Source of the DNA: Clostridiaceae bacterium OM02-2AC
GTDB lineage: Bacteria; Bacillota_I; Bacilli_A; Erysipelotrichales; Erysipelotrichaceae
Length of the DNA stretch: 64,000 nt
Reading direction: 5' to 3'
Assembly: GCA_003481775.1 (NCBI GenBank)
Contig: QULU01000002.1
Location: 62,001 to 126,000, forward strand
This document shows positions 37,879 to 46,602 of the stretch, piece by piece (positions within the stretch are counted from its first letter, which is position 1; each line of letters opens with the position of its first letter). Position numbers and translations under genes: made by a program. A model generated the notes under the pieces. It saw only the letters and a program-made list of their open reading frames with translations, had not been told where the DNA came from and made no database searches.

Positions 37879-39186
37879 TTATTCAATTATGCTGCGAACT
37901 CTGCTCGTAATTCCCTTCAGATTATAGCATTCCGCATATTGCTGCAGCGGTCGCTTGATATGGTCAACAACAAACCGCTGTCCATCGATATGATGCTTTG
38001 CCAGATTCTCATACAGTGTCTGCAGCTCTTTCTTTACCTCCGCATCATTGAACGCATAGTGCCCTGCGATATCCAGAATATCCAGTGACAGCTTTTCATC
38101 CTTCAAAATATCGTCAACCTGCAGATTGCGCTGTTCACCAACCATCCATTTCCGCCAACGCTCTGTTTTAATTGCCTTTACCAGCAGCGTTTTTCTTAAA
38201 TCAGATGTGTTATCAAGCAGGCCTTCCCGTTTCAGAATATCCTCAACCTCACACAGCTTGAGATATGCTCTGGTCTCCTCTGTTCCATATTGCGGTGCGA
38301 CATTGCTTGCCGTCACATTTGCAGGGATATGCTCCAGCAATGTTACATCATCCAGATAATCTGCATTATGCTCCTTTAATCCGACACCGTATGCTTTTGC
38401 CATAGCAGCCAGATCATATGCATTATGGAAATTATAGGTTCCTACCTGCTCCGTTTTCCTGGTCAGTGTTCCTGTCTGCCCAACGATAAAGGTAGGCATC
38501 GGCAGTCCCTTAGCCTTCAGCTCTTTTTCCAGCTTCTCAATAAACTCACGATATTTTTCAGTCGACGTCAGTCCACCGTTGGTTTCCTCCGTACCGACCT
38601 CGTAGCCTATTTCCGGTAAGCCTCTGCGTTTGCGTTCCTCCTCGCAATAGGCAATCAGCTCTACTGTTCTCTGCAATACAACATCCAGAGGAATCACCTT
38701 TCCGATTTCAAAGGGATCCTTTGTCGGATCAATCATCAACAGATCAAAGCCGTTTTCAATATCCGCAAGATAGGACTGTCGTGCCAGCTTCATAGCCTCC
38801 TCCTCGCTCAGATGTGCATTGCGCTCATTATCTCTTTGCCAAGGTCCCCCATGATCCCTGCACAGGTAATACAAGCCATCAAATCCAACCTGCTCAGCAA
38901 CTCTGCGGATATCCTCACGGAAGCGTTTCTGATCCCAGCCGTTTACATAACCGCCACCTAACGCATCCGCATCCACCTGATTCCGACTGGCGATAAACAT
39001 CAAAGGAAAATCATAATCCTTCGCGATTTCAAAGCTTGCCTGCAACAGATTCGGTGACATTGGCCCGATACCCAGAAGTGTTGCACTTTCTCCTGTATCC
39101 TGTAATTTCAGTAAGCCCTCCACTACTTTCTTAATTGGTAATTTGTTCATATATATATCCGTTTCCTTTCGTTTTTTTCTATCCAT
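37879..39186 (-). CDS. GatZ/KbaZ-like D-tagatose-bisphosphate aldolase subunit
   Basis: 435 aa, COG4573-type; in enteric bacteria GatZ/KbaZ is the non-catalytic or chaperone-like partner of the class II aldolase GatY/KbaY. Motifs FIASRNQVD, DHGGPWQRDN and FIVGQTGTLTRKTEQVGTYN are typical. Start ATG 39186 has AGGAG in the stop region of the previous gene. No GatY lies in this operon; the closest GatY-type aldolase is at 28219. It may act in trans or have an independent function. Confidence 0.85.
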   Translation of the reverse strand: MDRKKRKETDIYMNKLPIKKVVEGLLKLQDTGESATLLGIGPMSPNLLQASFEIAKDYDFPLMFIASRNQVDADALGGGYVNGWDQKRFREDIRRVAEQVGFDGLYYLCRDHGGPWQRDNERNAHLSEEEAMKLARQSYLADIENGFDLLMIDPTKDPFEIGKVIPLDVVLQRTVELIAYCEEERKRRGLPEIGYEVGTEETNGGLTSTEKYREFIEKLEKELKAKGLPMPTFIVGQTGTLTRKTEQVGTYNFHNAYDLAAMAKAYGVGLKEHNADYLDDVTLLEHIPANVTASNVAPQYGTEETRAYLKLCEVEDILKREGLLDNTSDLRKTLLVKAIKTERWRKWMVGEQRNLQVDDILKDEKLSLDILDIAGHYAFNDAEVKKELQTLYENLAKHHIDGQRFVVDHIKRPLQQYAECYNLKGITSRVRSIIE

Positions 39187-39193
39187 TCAGCTC

Positions 39194-39649
39194 CTACAGC
39201 TCTTGCAGTTTCACCATCTGATGAAACCATGCGCTTCCTTCCTCCTGCATCGTCTGATGAACCGCTTTCAGAAGGCACAACGCCTGTTCCTGCTCTTCTT
39301 TTCTATACCACATTGTCAGCGGCTGCCCTGCATTTGTTTTGGCTCGCATTAGAAATACTGCTTTCAGATAGTCGGTACACTGCTTTCTTCGTTTATCAAC
39401 GTCCACCAGCAGCACTTCATCTGCATAAACAAGAGCATGGCAATCCTGTGGTTCCCCTTTGCTTTTCCTGCATGTAAACTGCAATCCCGCTTTCTGCAGC
39501 TGGTTGCCTGTATCTTCATCCCTCATGAAATTTTCATCTGCATTCTCATCCCCTATGAATGTGAAATACGTTTGAGCTATGGCATGGTGTTTTAGATAAG
39601 ACATGGCCATATCCACACCATCATTTCCCAATACAACAATCTGTTTCAT
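39194..39649 (-). CDS. Hypothetical protein in the GatZ/PTS operon
   Basis: 151 aa, soluble, no family recognised. The first 20 residues (MKQIVVLGNDGVDMAMSYL) look like a beta-strand/loop start of a Rossmann-like fold. It lies 5 bp after the PTS EIIC and 7 bp before GatZ, so it is certainly co-transcribed. Candidate sensor or accessory protein of this sugar pathway. Confidence 0.6.
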   Translation of the reverse strand: MKQIVVLGNDGVDMAMSYLKHHAIAQTYFTFIGDENADENFMRDEDTGNQLQKAGLQFTCRKSKGEPQDCHALVYADEVLLVDVDKRRKQCTDYLKAVFLMRAKTNAGQPLTMWYRKEEQEQALCLLKAVHQTMQEEGSAWFHQMVKLQEL

Positions 39650-39654
39650 ACAGC

Positions 39655-40746
39655 CTATTTTATAGAGGCTTTGTTGTCCTCAGCAGCAGAGCGCTTGGCC
39701 GTCTTTTTTTCCTTATCCTCAAGATTTGGTTTCAGCAGCATCAGAAGCAGCGCTGTGACAACAACTCCGATTGCCATATCCAGTGTGTACAGCAATGGCT
39801 TGTTGGTTGCCGCAACAACAATCATTCCGCCATGAGGAACATAGCACTCGATAGCATGCATCATCGCAAGGCCGGCTCCAACTGCACTACCGCCCATAAT
39901 GGCAGGCAATACATGCTTGATATCCTTTACTGCAAACGGTATTGCCCCCTCTGTGATACCAATCAATCCCATAAAGGCACTGGTAACCCCCAGCTGTTTT
40001 TCCGCATTATCGTATTTTCTTCGGGAAATGAAGGTAGACAATGCCAAGCCCAGAGGCGGAATTGCCACAGCGACACGGAATGCACCATTAGGTCCATACA
40101 GTCCCTCTGCCATAAGCGCCATTGTGAATGCAGAGGCTGTTTTATTTACCGGACCACCCATATCAAAGGCTGTCATGACGCCGATTACAATTCCCAGAAG
40201 TATGGCACTTCCTCCTTGCATTCCACTCAGCATGCCGGTTAATGCCTTCATCAGAGCACCAAGAGGTCCCACCAGAATGTAAAGATATGCAAGACAGCAA
40301 ATCAATGCGGAAACAATCGGAATAATCAGGACAGGCATAATGGATTTGATCGTCGGTCCCACCTTCCAGCTTTTGATCCATTTACATACATATCCTACCA
40401 GGATTCCCATAATCATAGCTCCCAGAAAGCCTGTGGAAACATTGTTTTCACCTACCGGATTGTTTGCTATATAGCCCACGATCATCCCCGGTGCCAGTGC
40501 AGGCTTTCCTGCAAGTGAATATGCAATATAACCCGCCAGCATTGGAATCATCATCGCCATACCTGCAGAACCAATCGTATTGATATTCTGCATAAAGCCG
40601 TTTGTCACCTTCATGCCGTCACTGCCTGCTTCTCCGGTTGCCAGAGCGAATGCCAGAAATACACCGCCGATTACAACTGCCGGAAGAAAGTATGATACCC
40701 CTGTGTTAAATGCCTTAACTAAGTCTTTTCCTAAATTTTTAAACAT
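39655..40746 (-). CDS. PTS fructose-family EIIC
   Basis: 363-aa membrane channel, about nine transmembrane segments, with the family landmarks GVSYFLPAVVIGG, MGGPVNKTASAF, ITEGAIPFAV and VPHGGMIV. Start ATG 40746 has GAGGAG upstream. It works with the separate EIIB (40771) and EIIA (41099). Confidence 0.93.
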   Translation of the reverse strand: MFKNLGKDLVKAFNTGVSYFLPAVVIGGVFLAFALATGEAGSDGMKVTNGFMQNINTIGSAGMAMMIPMLAGYIAYSLAGKPALAPGMIVGYIANNPVGENNVSTGFLGAMIMGILVGYVCKWIKSWKVGPTIKSIMPVLIIPIVSALICCLAYLYILVGPLGALMKALTGMLSGMQGGSAILLGIVIGVMTAFDMGGPVNKTASAFTMALMAEGLYGPNGAFRVAVAIPPLGLALSTFISRRKYDNAEKQLGVTSAFMGLIGITEGAIPFAVKDIKHVLPAIMGGSAVGAGLAMMHAIECYVPHGGMIVVAATNKPLLYTLDMAIGVVVTALLLMLLKPNLEDKEKKTAKRSAAEDNKASIK

Positions 40747-40770
40747 AAGCTCTCCTCACTTTATTTAATG

Positions 40771-41085
40771 TTATAATTTCTCTGCCTGGTCAATGATTTC
40801 AGCCGGATCCCGTATGACAACAGACGGATCTATTTTAATGATTTTCCCCTCTTCTTCCTTTTCCTCGAAGCGTTCCTCTCCCTCAATACCGATGGCAACC
40901 GCCAGAATGACAGCATCTGCCGCTGCTATTTCTTCCTCATCCAGTTCATTTTCAATTCCCATGCCACCCTGTGTTTCCACCTTGCACGCATATCCTCGTT
41001 TTTTGCATTCCTGCTCGATGGCTTCCTGCGCCATGTATGTGTGTGCAATACCGATCGTACATGCCGCAACTGCTACGATTTTCAT
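40771..41085 (-). CDS. PTS fructose-family EIIB
   Basis: 104-aa phosphocarrier with active-site Cys in VAACTIGIAHTYMA, near residue 8. Start ATG 41085 (MKIVAVAAC) has GGAGGA eight bases upstream; the open frame is eight codons longer. C-terminus is strongly acidic (EEKEEEGK). Confidence 0.9.
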   Translation of the reverse strand: MKIVAVAACTIGIAHTYMAQEAIEQECKKRGYACKVETQGGMGIENELDEEEIAAADAVILAVAIGIEGEERFEEKEEEGKIIKIDPSVVIRDPAEIIDQAEKL

Positions 41086-41098
41086 ATACTGTTCCTCC

Positions 41099-41542
41099 TT
41101 ACCTTTCATTTTCTAAAAATTTCATGCACTCGTAAAACGCATGATCTGTGCCTGCACTGCGTAATTCCTTTCGGAAATCTTCCTTCATCAAATGACGGCT
41201 AAGCATTGCCAGTATGCGCAGATGCTCTTTATTTCTGCTGGATAGCGGTACCCCTATCATAAACACAAGATCAACCTCATCATGATCCCACGTTACAGGC
41301 TGCATAAGATGCAGGCAGGCTACGAAGGACTCTCTGACTGCCACTGCTTCTCCATGGGGAATCGCAATTCCGAAGCCAACAGCTGTAGATGCTGTCTCCT
41401 CCCGCTCCAGTACCGCATGGATATAGCTGTCCACATCCGTGATTTTACCTGCATCCAAAGCCAACTGGCTTAAATGAACAATGATTTCTTCCTTAGTTTT
41501 AAACTGTACACTGGATACCTTTACGATTTCCGGTTCAAACAT
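41099..41542 (-). CDS. PTS fructose-family EIIA
   Basis: 147 aa from ATG 41542 (MFEPEIVKV), with AAAGGAG four to eight bases upstream; the open frame would add 39 codons without a site. Phosphorylated His in IAIPHGEAV near residue 65. First gene of the operon. Confidence 0.9.
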   Translation of the reverse strand: MFEPEIVKVSSVQFKTKEEIIVHLSQLALDAGKITDVDSYIHAVLEREETASTAVGFGIAIPHGEAVAVRESFVACLHLMQPVTWDHDEVDLVFMIGVPLSSRNKEHLRILAMLSRHLMKEDFRKELRSAGTDHAFYECMKFLENER

Positions 41543-41617
41543 TTGACCACTCCTTTCCACGTCCTCATTGTATCGTCCACCAAAATTTTTTAAAATACCA
41601 TCCGTCTTCCACAAGTA

Positions 41618-41727
41618 GTAGAAATAAAAAAACACGACGATATCTGTGCCGTTGTACACTCGCTATGATTGAACTTCTGTAAACCCGTTGCTTGCCCGTC
41701 CAAAACCACGTGTATTTTATTTTCTAC
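41618..41727. promoter_or_regulatory. Paired inverted-repeat arms between divergent PTS and PRD-regulator genes
   Basis: GTAGAAATAAAAAAACACG (41618-41636) and, in opposite orientation, CGTGTATTTTATTTTCTAC (41709-41727) match at 16 of 19 bases. They lie in the 280-bp divergent control region and could be the two half-sites of one dimeric regulator, most likely the PRD protein at 41823. Confidence 0.45.
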
Positions 41728-41822
41728 TTTGAACAGAAGCAAATTGCTATTTCTTTTTCCAGAAAATCATTCTATTATGTAAATGGGAAATTCTATCTTG
41801 ATAAAGCAGGAGGAGAAATCAT

Positions 41823-43766
41823 ATGAAAACATCTGCATTAGCTAAGTTTTTAAATCTTTTGGCAGAAGAAAGTGATTATCGTAAAACCAGTTATTTCGCA
41901 GAAAAACTCATGGTTTCAAATAAAACAATTTCAAATTATATCGCGGAGCTGCGTTATTACATGTTGGAATTCGGATTGGATATTACAGCAAAGCATGGCG
42001 TTGGTATCCGTATGGAGGGTGATATACGTACCATACAGCAGCTGCAAAACACCATACAGAAAAATGCGAGGGGCAGTCTTACAAGTGAACACAGACGTAA
42101 AAAAATAATGGAAAAGCTGCTGATGCAGGATGAAAGTATTTCCGTGCGCCGGTTATCCGATGAATTTTGTGTAAGCTCTACTTCCATCGTAAAGGATTTG
42201 GAAAAGGTGGAGCAGGAGCTGGCACAGCAGGACATTCTACTCCTTCGTACGAAATCCGGAACGCGCATCAGTGCTAAGGAGCAGCGGATTCGCAGCGCAA
42301 AGCGCAAGTTTATTTTTGAGGAAATCATGTCATTGACCCAGCAGGATCAAATCATGGATCTCACCCTGTGTACAAAGCTTTTATCGCGCTATGTAGCAGC
42401 TGAACAGCAGGCTGTCGCCCGCAGCATGATTGATATTGCACAGGAAAAGCTGGGCTTTCGTCTGGATACCAACTATTACGCTCAGATTTTTATATCCTAC
42501 TCCATTTTTATTCAGCGAATCACAAAAGGATGTGAAATCACAGAAGCGCCTGCCAGACCGGTTGTCACAGAGCTGCATGTGCTGAAAACCTATCCGATTA
42601 CAGAAGAGATCGTACAGTGGCTGAAGGAAGAGCATCACATCAGCATCAGCGATCTGGATATCCGCTGGGTCAACGCAAGGCTGTCCGGTGTTTATCATGA
42701 GGAGCGAAGGGAAACAGCAGACTATTCTCCCATCATTCAGGAAACCGTCGATGAACTGATTTCTTCATTCGATGATATCTTCAATGCGGATTTCTCTGGT
42801 GATGAAGTATTAAAAACCGGCTTATCCAAGCATTTTATTCCGATGATTGCGCGTCTGAACAATAACATAAAGATTACGCATCCCTTCATTATGCAGATTA
42901 AGCAGCAATATACCGCTATGTTCAGTGTGGTTTCACTGGCTTCCAGCATTTTAGAGAAAAAGCTTGGATTTACACTATCCGATGATGAAATCGGATTCAT
43001 CCTGATTCACTTTCAGGCAGCACTGGAGCGTCACAACCTGTCAAAGAAAATTGCAGTCGTGTATAACTGCGGCCTTGCGAGTGCTATGCTGATTGAAAAT
43101 CAGATTAAGATCAATCTTCCTACCTTCGATGTCATCGAGCTAATCAATATCCATGATTTGAAGAAGGAATATCTTCAGCATTTTGATTTCATTATTTCCA
43201 CAATGGATTTGCATGTTTGTGAAATTCCCTCGGTCGTCATTTCTCCGGTGGCCCACAGTAGTGATATCCAGCGAATTGCCCACACCTATGAAAAGCTCAT
43301 ACGAAATGTAAAAGAGGCGCGCTTTCACTCTCTGCTTCAGGCGATCAGTGCGGATACAATTCTGGTTCATGAAACGTGTAGAACAAAGGAGGAAATTCTG
43401 GAGAAAGCAAATGCAATCCTTCTGGAAAAGGGATGTGTGGAACAAGCATTTTTTGAAAGTGTAAAGGACAGAGAGAAAATATCCTCTACGGAAATCGGAA
43501 ACGGGATCGCGATACCTCACGGCTCTGATAAGTATGTTAGGCAAACCTCTATTGTTTTAATTACACTGGAGGATGCAATCCTGTGGAGAGATGATATGGT
43601 AAGCGTAATTTTATTTACCGCCGTTTCATTTGAACAGAAGGATACTATGCGAAAGCTGTTAAAAGACCTCTATCATCTGATCAGCTCTGAGAATTTCATA
43701 GAAAGAATTCAGAAAGCAACCTCGATTGAAGAGATCCTCGGCGTATTATATGGAAGAGGTCTGTAA
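41823..43766 (+). CDS. PRD-containing PTS transcription activator (MtlR/BglG family)
   Basis: 647 aa, divergent from the second PTS operon. N-terminal HTH (YFAEKLMVSNKTISNYIAEL, about 24-44), second HTH (about 95-125), PRD domains (about 190-410), an EIIB-like domain (VVYNCGLASAMLIE, Cys near 420) and an EIIA-like domain with GIAIPHGSDK near 560. The AGGAGGAG site is six bases before the ATG. It should activate the EIIA-EIIB-EIIC-GatZ operon according to PTS phosphorylation. Ends before a strong hairpin terminator. Confidence 0.9.
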   Translation: MKTSALAKFLNLLAEESDYRKTSYFAEKLMVSNKTISNYIAELRYYMLEFGLDITAKHGVGIRMEGDIRTIQQLQNTIQKNARGSLTSEHRRKKIMEKLLMQDESISVRRLSDEFCVSSTSIVKDLEKVEQELAQQDILLLRTKSGTRISAKEQRIRSAKRKFIFEEIMSLTQQDQIMDLTLCTKLLSRYVAAEQQAVARSMIDIAQEKLGFRLDTNYYAQIFISYSIFIQRITKGCEITEAPARPVVTELHVLKTYPITEEIVQWLKEEHHISISDLDIRWVNARLSGVYHEERRETADYSPIIQETVDELISSFDDIFNADFSGDEVLKTGLSKHFIPMIARLNNNIKITHPFIMQIKQQYTAMFSVVSLASSILEKKLGFTLSDDEIGFILIHFQAALERHNLSKKIAVVYNCGLASAMLIENQIKINLPTFDVIELINIHDLKKEYLQHFDFIISTMDLHVCEIPSVVISPVAHSSDIQRIAHTYEKLIRNVKEARFHSLLQAISADTILVHETCRTKEEILEKANAILLEKGCVEQAFFESVKDREKISSTEIGNGIAIPHGSDKYVRQTSIVLITLEDAILWRDDMVSVILFTAVSFEQKDTMRKLLKDLYHLISSENFIERIQKATSIEEILGVLYGRGL

Positions 43767-43802
43767 GCATCCTTCGTATTGCAATGCGCCTATAGCGCAT
43801 AT

Positions 43803-43856
43803 AAAAAGGTGAGATATCGGTATACTGCCTATGCAGATATCGTCACCTTTTCTTAT
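43803..43856 (+). terminator. Terminator after the PRD regulator
   Basis: AAAAGGTGA-N-ATATC and GATAT-CGTCACCTTTT form a long stem followed by TCTT. Its A-run on the left makes it bidirectional for the lipoprotein gene on the other strand. Confidence 0.75.
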
Positions 43857-44000
43857 TGTATAGCTATGCATGGGTGGTCAAAGCAACCGTATTGCTTAAC
43901 AAAATTCTCACAGATAATTATTATGTTCTCTGTTCCTTCTGCGTTAATTTAAAATCTTGCAGTTCTTTACAGCTTCAATCATTGCCTCCCCTTACTTTCA

Positions 44001-44837
44001 TTATTCCAGCATATCTTTGAATGGCTTGATATTAAAATCATCATAGGTTTCATAAGATGCTGTATAGGTGAATTCCTTTTTCAAGCTATTGAGCTGTGTA
44101 GTAGTAGAAGCAGTATAATATTTTAAATAGCCGTCCTTACTGACATGATATTCCAGCTTTTGATCCGTAATCTCATTTACGTCCAGCTTGCAGCCGTTGC
44201 GATTCAAGATATCCTCGCCGTTTTCCTCGGCTTCTTTTTTGATTCGCTCATTCATCTTATCCTGATCCGGCAGAGTCAATACATATACTACTTCTTTTTC
44301 AGATTCTTTCTTTTCAATATGAAAATATTCTTTATCCACATCACGAACTATCATATCAAAATGGTTCTTTTCATATGGGAATGCTTCTTTCCTTGGCACA
44401 TTTTTCTGTTTGTTACGTTGATATGTCCGCTGCCCATCCTTTTCAGAAAAAGCCAGCTCGGTATAATAACCATTCACATAACACAAAGCCACACCATAGC
44501 GACCTGTCGCTTGCGGATCAGCCGCCTCCATGGCATAGAAATGTGTAATGCTCTGTTGATGATCAAAGTCATAGTCCGTGATAGCTCTGGTAGCTACTGC
44601 ATTCACTTCCACCAGTTCTCCATCCTGACAATCCAGATCCTTTGTTTCTGCATACTGCCAGTCGATCCGCAAATTACCACGATCAACACTACGCTTGCTA
44701 GCAGCATTTAATTCTGTAAATAAGGAATCCTGCTCCTTTGTAGCATTGCCTTTCGAGGAATCCGCTGTCTTTGTTTTGCAGCCATACATAACCAGCAGCA
44801 GTATTCCTGCCATGATGATTTTTTTATATGTTTGCAT
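44001..44837 (-). CDS. Uncharacterised lipoprotein
   Basis: 278 aa with a lipoprotein signal (MQTYKKIIMAGILLLVMYGC, Cys20) followed by a polar, lysine-rich linker and a domain of about 230 residues with alternating strands. No family recognised. ATG 44837 is preferred over a TTG three codons upstream. Its promoter lies in the 77 bp before the IS element (TATACT box near 44870), so the element sits immediately upstream. Confidence 0.75.
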   Translation of the reverse strand: MQTYKKIIMAGILLLVMYGCKTKTADSSKGNATKEQDSLFTELNAASKRSVDRGNLRIDWQYAETKDLDCQDGELVEVNAVATRAITDYDFDHQQSITHFYAMEAADPQATGRYGVALCYVNGYYTELAFSEKDGQRTYQRNKQKNVPRKEAFPYEKNHFDMIVRDVDKEYFHIEKKESEKEVVYVLTLPDQDKMNERIKKEAEENGEDILNRNGCKLDVNEITDQKLEYHVSKDGYLKYYTASTTTQLNSLKKEFTYTASYETYDDFNIKPFKDMLE

Positions 44838-44914
44838 AAGCCCCAACCTTTCTCTATTTCTCTACTTAAAGTATACCATTTTAAAAAACAAAAGATTAGT
44901 AGAAAATGATTTCT

Positions 44915-44935
44915 GATAGAGTAAAAAAGTTATGG
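44915..44935 (+). repeat. Left terminal inverted repeat of the IS element
   Basis: Perfect complement of 46532-46552 over 21 bp; matching resumes after one mismatch. Confidence 0.9.
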
Positions 44936-44943
44936 AATAGAAA

Positions 44944-45027
44944 AAAGTAACAAACTCTGCTATAGTGATATTGACGATATACACAAAGGAGGTTTGTTAC
45001 TTTCACTTAAACCTCCTGAGAGGAGGT
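44944..45027 (+). promoter_or_regulatory. Three mutually exclusive hairpins at the transposase ribosome binding site
   Basis: Arm A AAAGTAACAAAC (44944-44955) pairs with GTTTGTTACTTT (44992-45003, in region B). Region B also contains AGGAGGTTT (44987-44995), which pairs with AAACCTCCT (45009-45017, arm C). Arm C can instead pair with the ribosome binding site AGGAGGT (45021-45027, arm D, loop GAG). If A is in the transcript, A:B leaves C free to close on D; if transcription starts after A, B:C leaves D open. Transcript start is inferred, not seen. Confidence 0.7.
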
Positions 45028-45033
45028 CCTTGT

Positions 45034-46602
45034 ATGAATAGTATATCACACGATCCCTAATTTGGGTCATGCATTTCTAAATAATTTTTTTCCATCTGTC
45101 TTTCATTTTATGGATTCTATCGATGGCCTCATGAATCCTGATTTTCCTTCCCTTATTTATGCTTCTTTAACCGATTGCCTTCAATGTGATCTTAATCATT
45201 TCGCTATTACGATTATCTCATCTGCTATACATTCTCTTGATCAATCGTTTCATTTCAGTCCTCAGCGCATCGCCGCTTATCATGTGCGTGGTAATCCTGT
45301 CAGAACATTACATACTGTTTTTGGTGACCTTACCTTTCAACGTACTCTTTATAATGATATCCATGATAAACATCATCTTTTTTGTTTTGTCGATTACGTA
45401 CTTGGTTTGCCTAAGTATATACAATATGACCCTTGTATTCGTTCCCTTATCTTTGCCTATTCTCTTTCATTCAATTCAATGGAGAAAACGGGTATGGCTG
45501 TTGGTGACTTGATACAAGGGTTTTCATTAGGGTTTCATAAAAGAAAGTATAAAGCCATATCGAAACAAACTGTTTCTTATATTCTCCATACTTCTCCTTC
45601 TTTTTCTATCCCTGTCTCCGCTGTGAACATACGCCTGATCACATCTATATCATGTCTGATGAAAAATATAAAGCACTTCAAAACGAACATGCGGATAATG
45701 GTAAAGCTAAAAAAACAATGATCAAAATGGCAGTGATCTTTGAAGGTGTTGAACATATCGGTAAACGCAACAAGCTTATATCTCCTTATACAGTCATAGG
45801 ATATACCTCCACATTCTGGCAGGATGTCATGGATAAAGTGAAATTGATTACCAGTATGGGAGATGGCGCACCCTGGATATACTCCTCAGCAGAGGAATTG
45901 AAAACATCATTAACAAATACGCGATTTCTTCTTGATGGATTTCACGCTAAACAGGCCATAAACAGAATCAGTACAAAAAAAGAAAACAGAGAACTTCTTG
46001 CATATTATTTAATTCATGATGAGAAAAAAGAATTTAAGTATCTAGTGGATAGAATAAGTAATGGAAAGAAAACCGAGAGAATCAAGAGAATCAAAAAACA
46101 ATGGAATTACCTTCAATCCAGGTGGTCAAATGCAGTGGAAATATTCCAAGCAGAAATAGGATGTTCCATGGAGTCCCACATAGAGCATAATCTGGCAACA
46201 CTGATCAGCAGCGTGCCTAAGGCATACAGTCGTGAATGGCTGGAGAAGCTAGTAAAATTGATAGCAATGGATAAAAATGGAGAAGATATGCAGATACTGT
46301 ATTTAAAATCCTTAACTATGAAAGAAGATAATGGAACCGTTAACTTTAATCCACCAATGGATCTTAGTCTATTTGATAAAAAAGCAGATACCTACGATAA
46401 AGGAGACAGCAGTAGATCAATACACTCATTTTTGAAAAAACATCTCAGGGAATTAGCCTTATTTTTAGCAGGTAATAGAAAAGAGAAGAACTTAACCTTT
46501 TTTGATTTCTTCCTTCTCTTATCATATAATCCCATAACTTTTTTACTCTATCCCCATCACTTCTTTCTTATTTCTCATTCGGAAGTGGAAACTGAACGGT
46601 AA
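45034..46602 (+). pseudogene. Frameshifted ISLre2-family transposase
   Basis: ATG 45034 (MNSISHDP) has AGGAGGT six bases upstream but stops after eight codons; removing one C in CCC near 45056 would join it to the long frame (PNLGHAFLNNFFPS...) which ends at 45721. The C-terminal half (MSDEKYKALQNE, GDGAPWI, LLDGFHAKQAI) continues in the original frame from about 45620. The two frame changes cancel. The last frame passes through the right terminal repeat and out of the element to 46602, overlapping the 3' end of glyA by 35 bp. DDE-type catalytic aspartates are candidates in MGDGAPW and LLDGFHA. Confidence 0.75.
46532..46552 (-). repeat. Right terminal inverted repeat of the IS element
   Basis: Inverted copy of the left end. 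It lies 15 bp beyond the glyA stop codon. Confidence 0.9.

Larger units (their letters stand above)
44915..46552 (+). mobile_element. ISLre2-type insertion sequence with 21-bp perfect terminal inverted repeats
   Basis: 1,638-bp element bounded by identical inverted ends at 44915-44935 and 46532-46552 (start GATAGAGTAAAAAAGTTATG, inward). The transposase resembles the UPF0236/ISLre2 family. The flanking 9 bp differ (ATGATTTCT and CCCATCACT), so no target duplication is seen. The right end is 15 bp from the glyA stop. Both terminal repeats are intact, but the transposase frame is broken, so the copy is probably not able to move without help. Confidence 0.88.

Noticed and set aside
41678..41695. 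TGTAAACCCGTTGC resembling a CcpA cre site upstream of the PTS EIIA
   Set aside because: The central CG is displaced by one base compared with TGWAANCGNTNWCA, so the match is not good enough.
44145..44711. Plus-strand 188-codon hydrophobic frame opposite the lipoprotein at 44001
   Set aside because: Starts inside the opposite gene without a ribosome binding site; the lipoprotein has signal peptide and start signal.
44906..44914. Possible target-site duplication next to the IS element
   Set aside because: The 9-mers on the two sides do not match (ATGATTTCT versus CCCATCACT).
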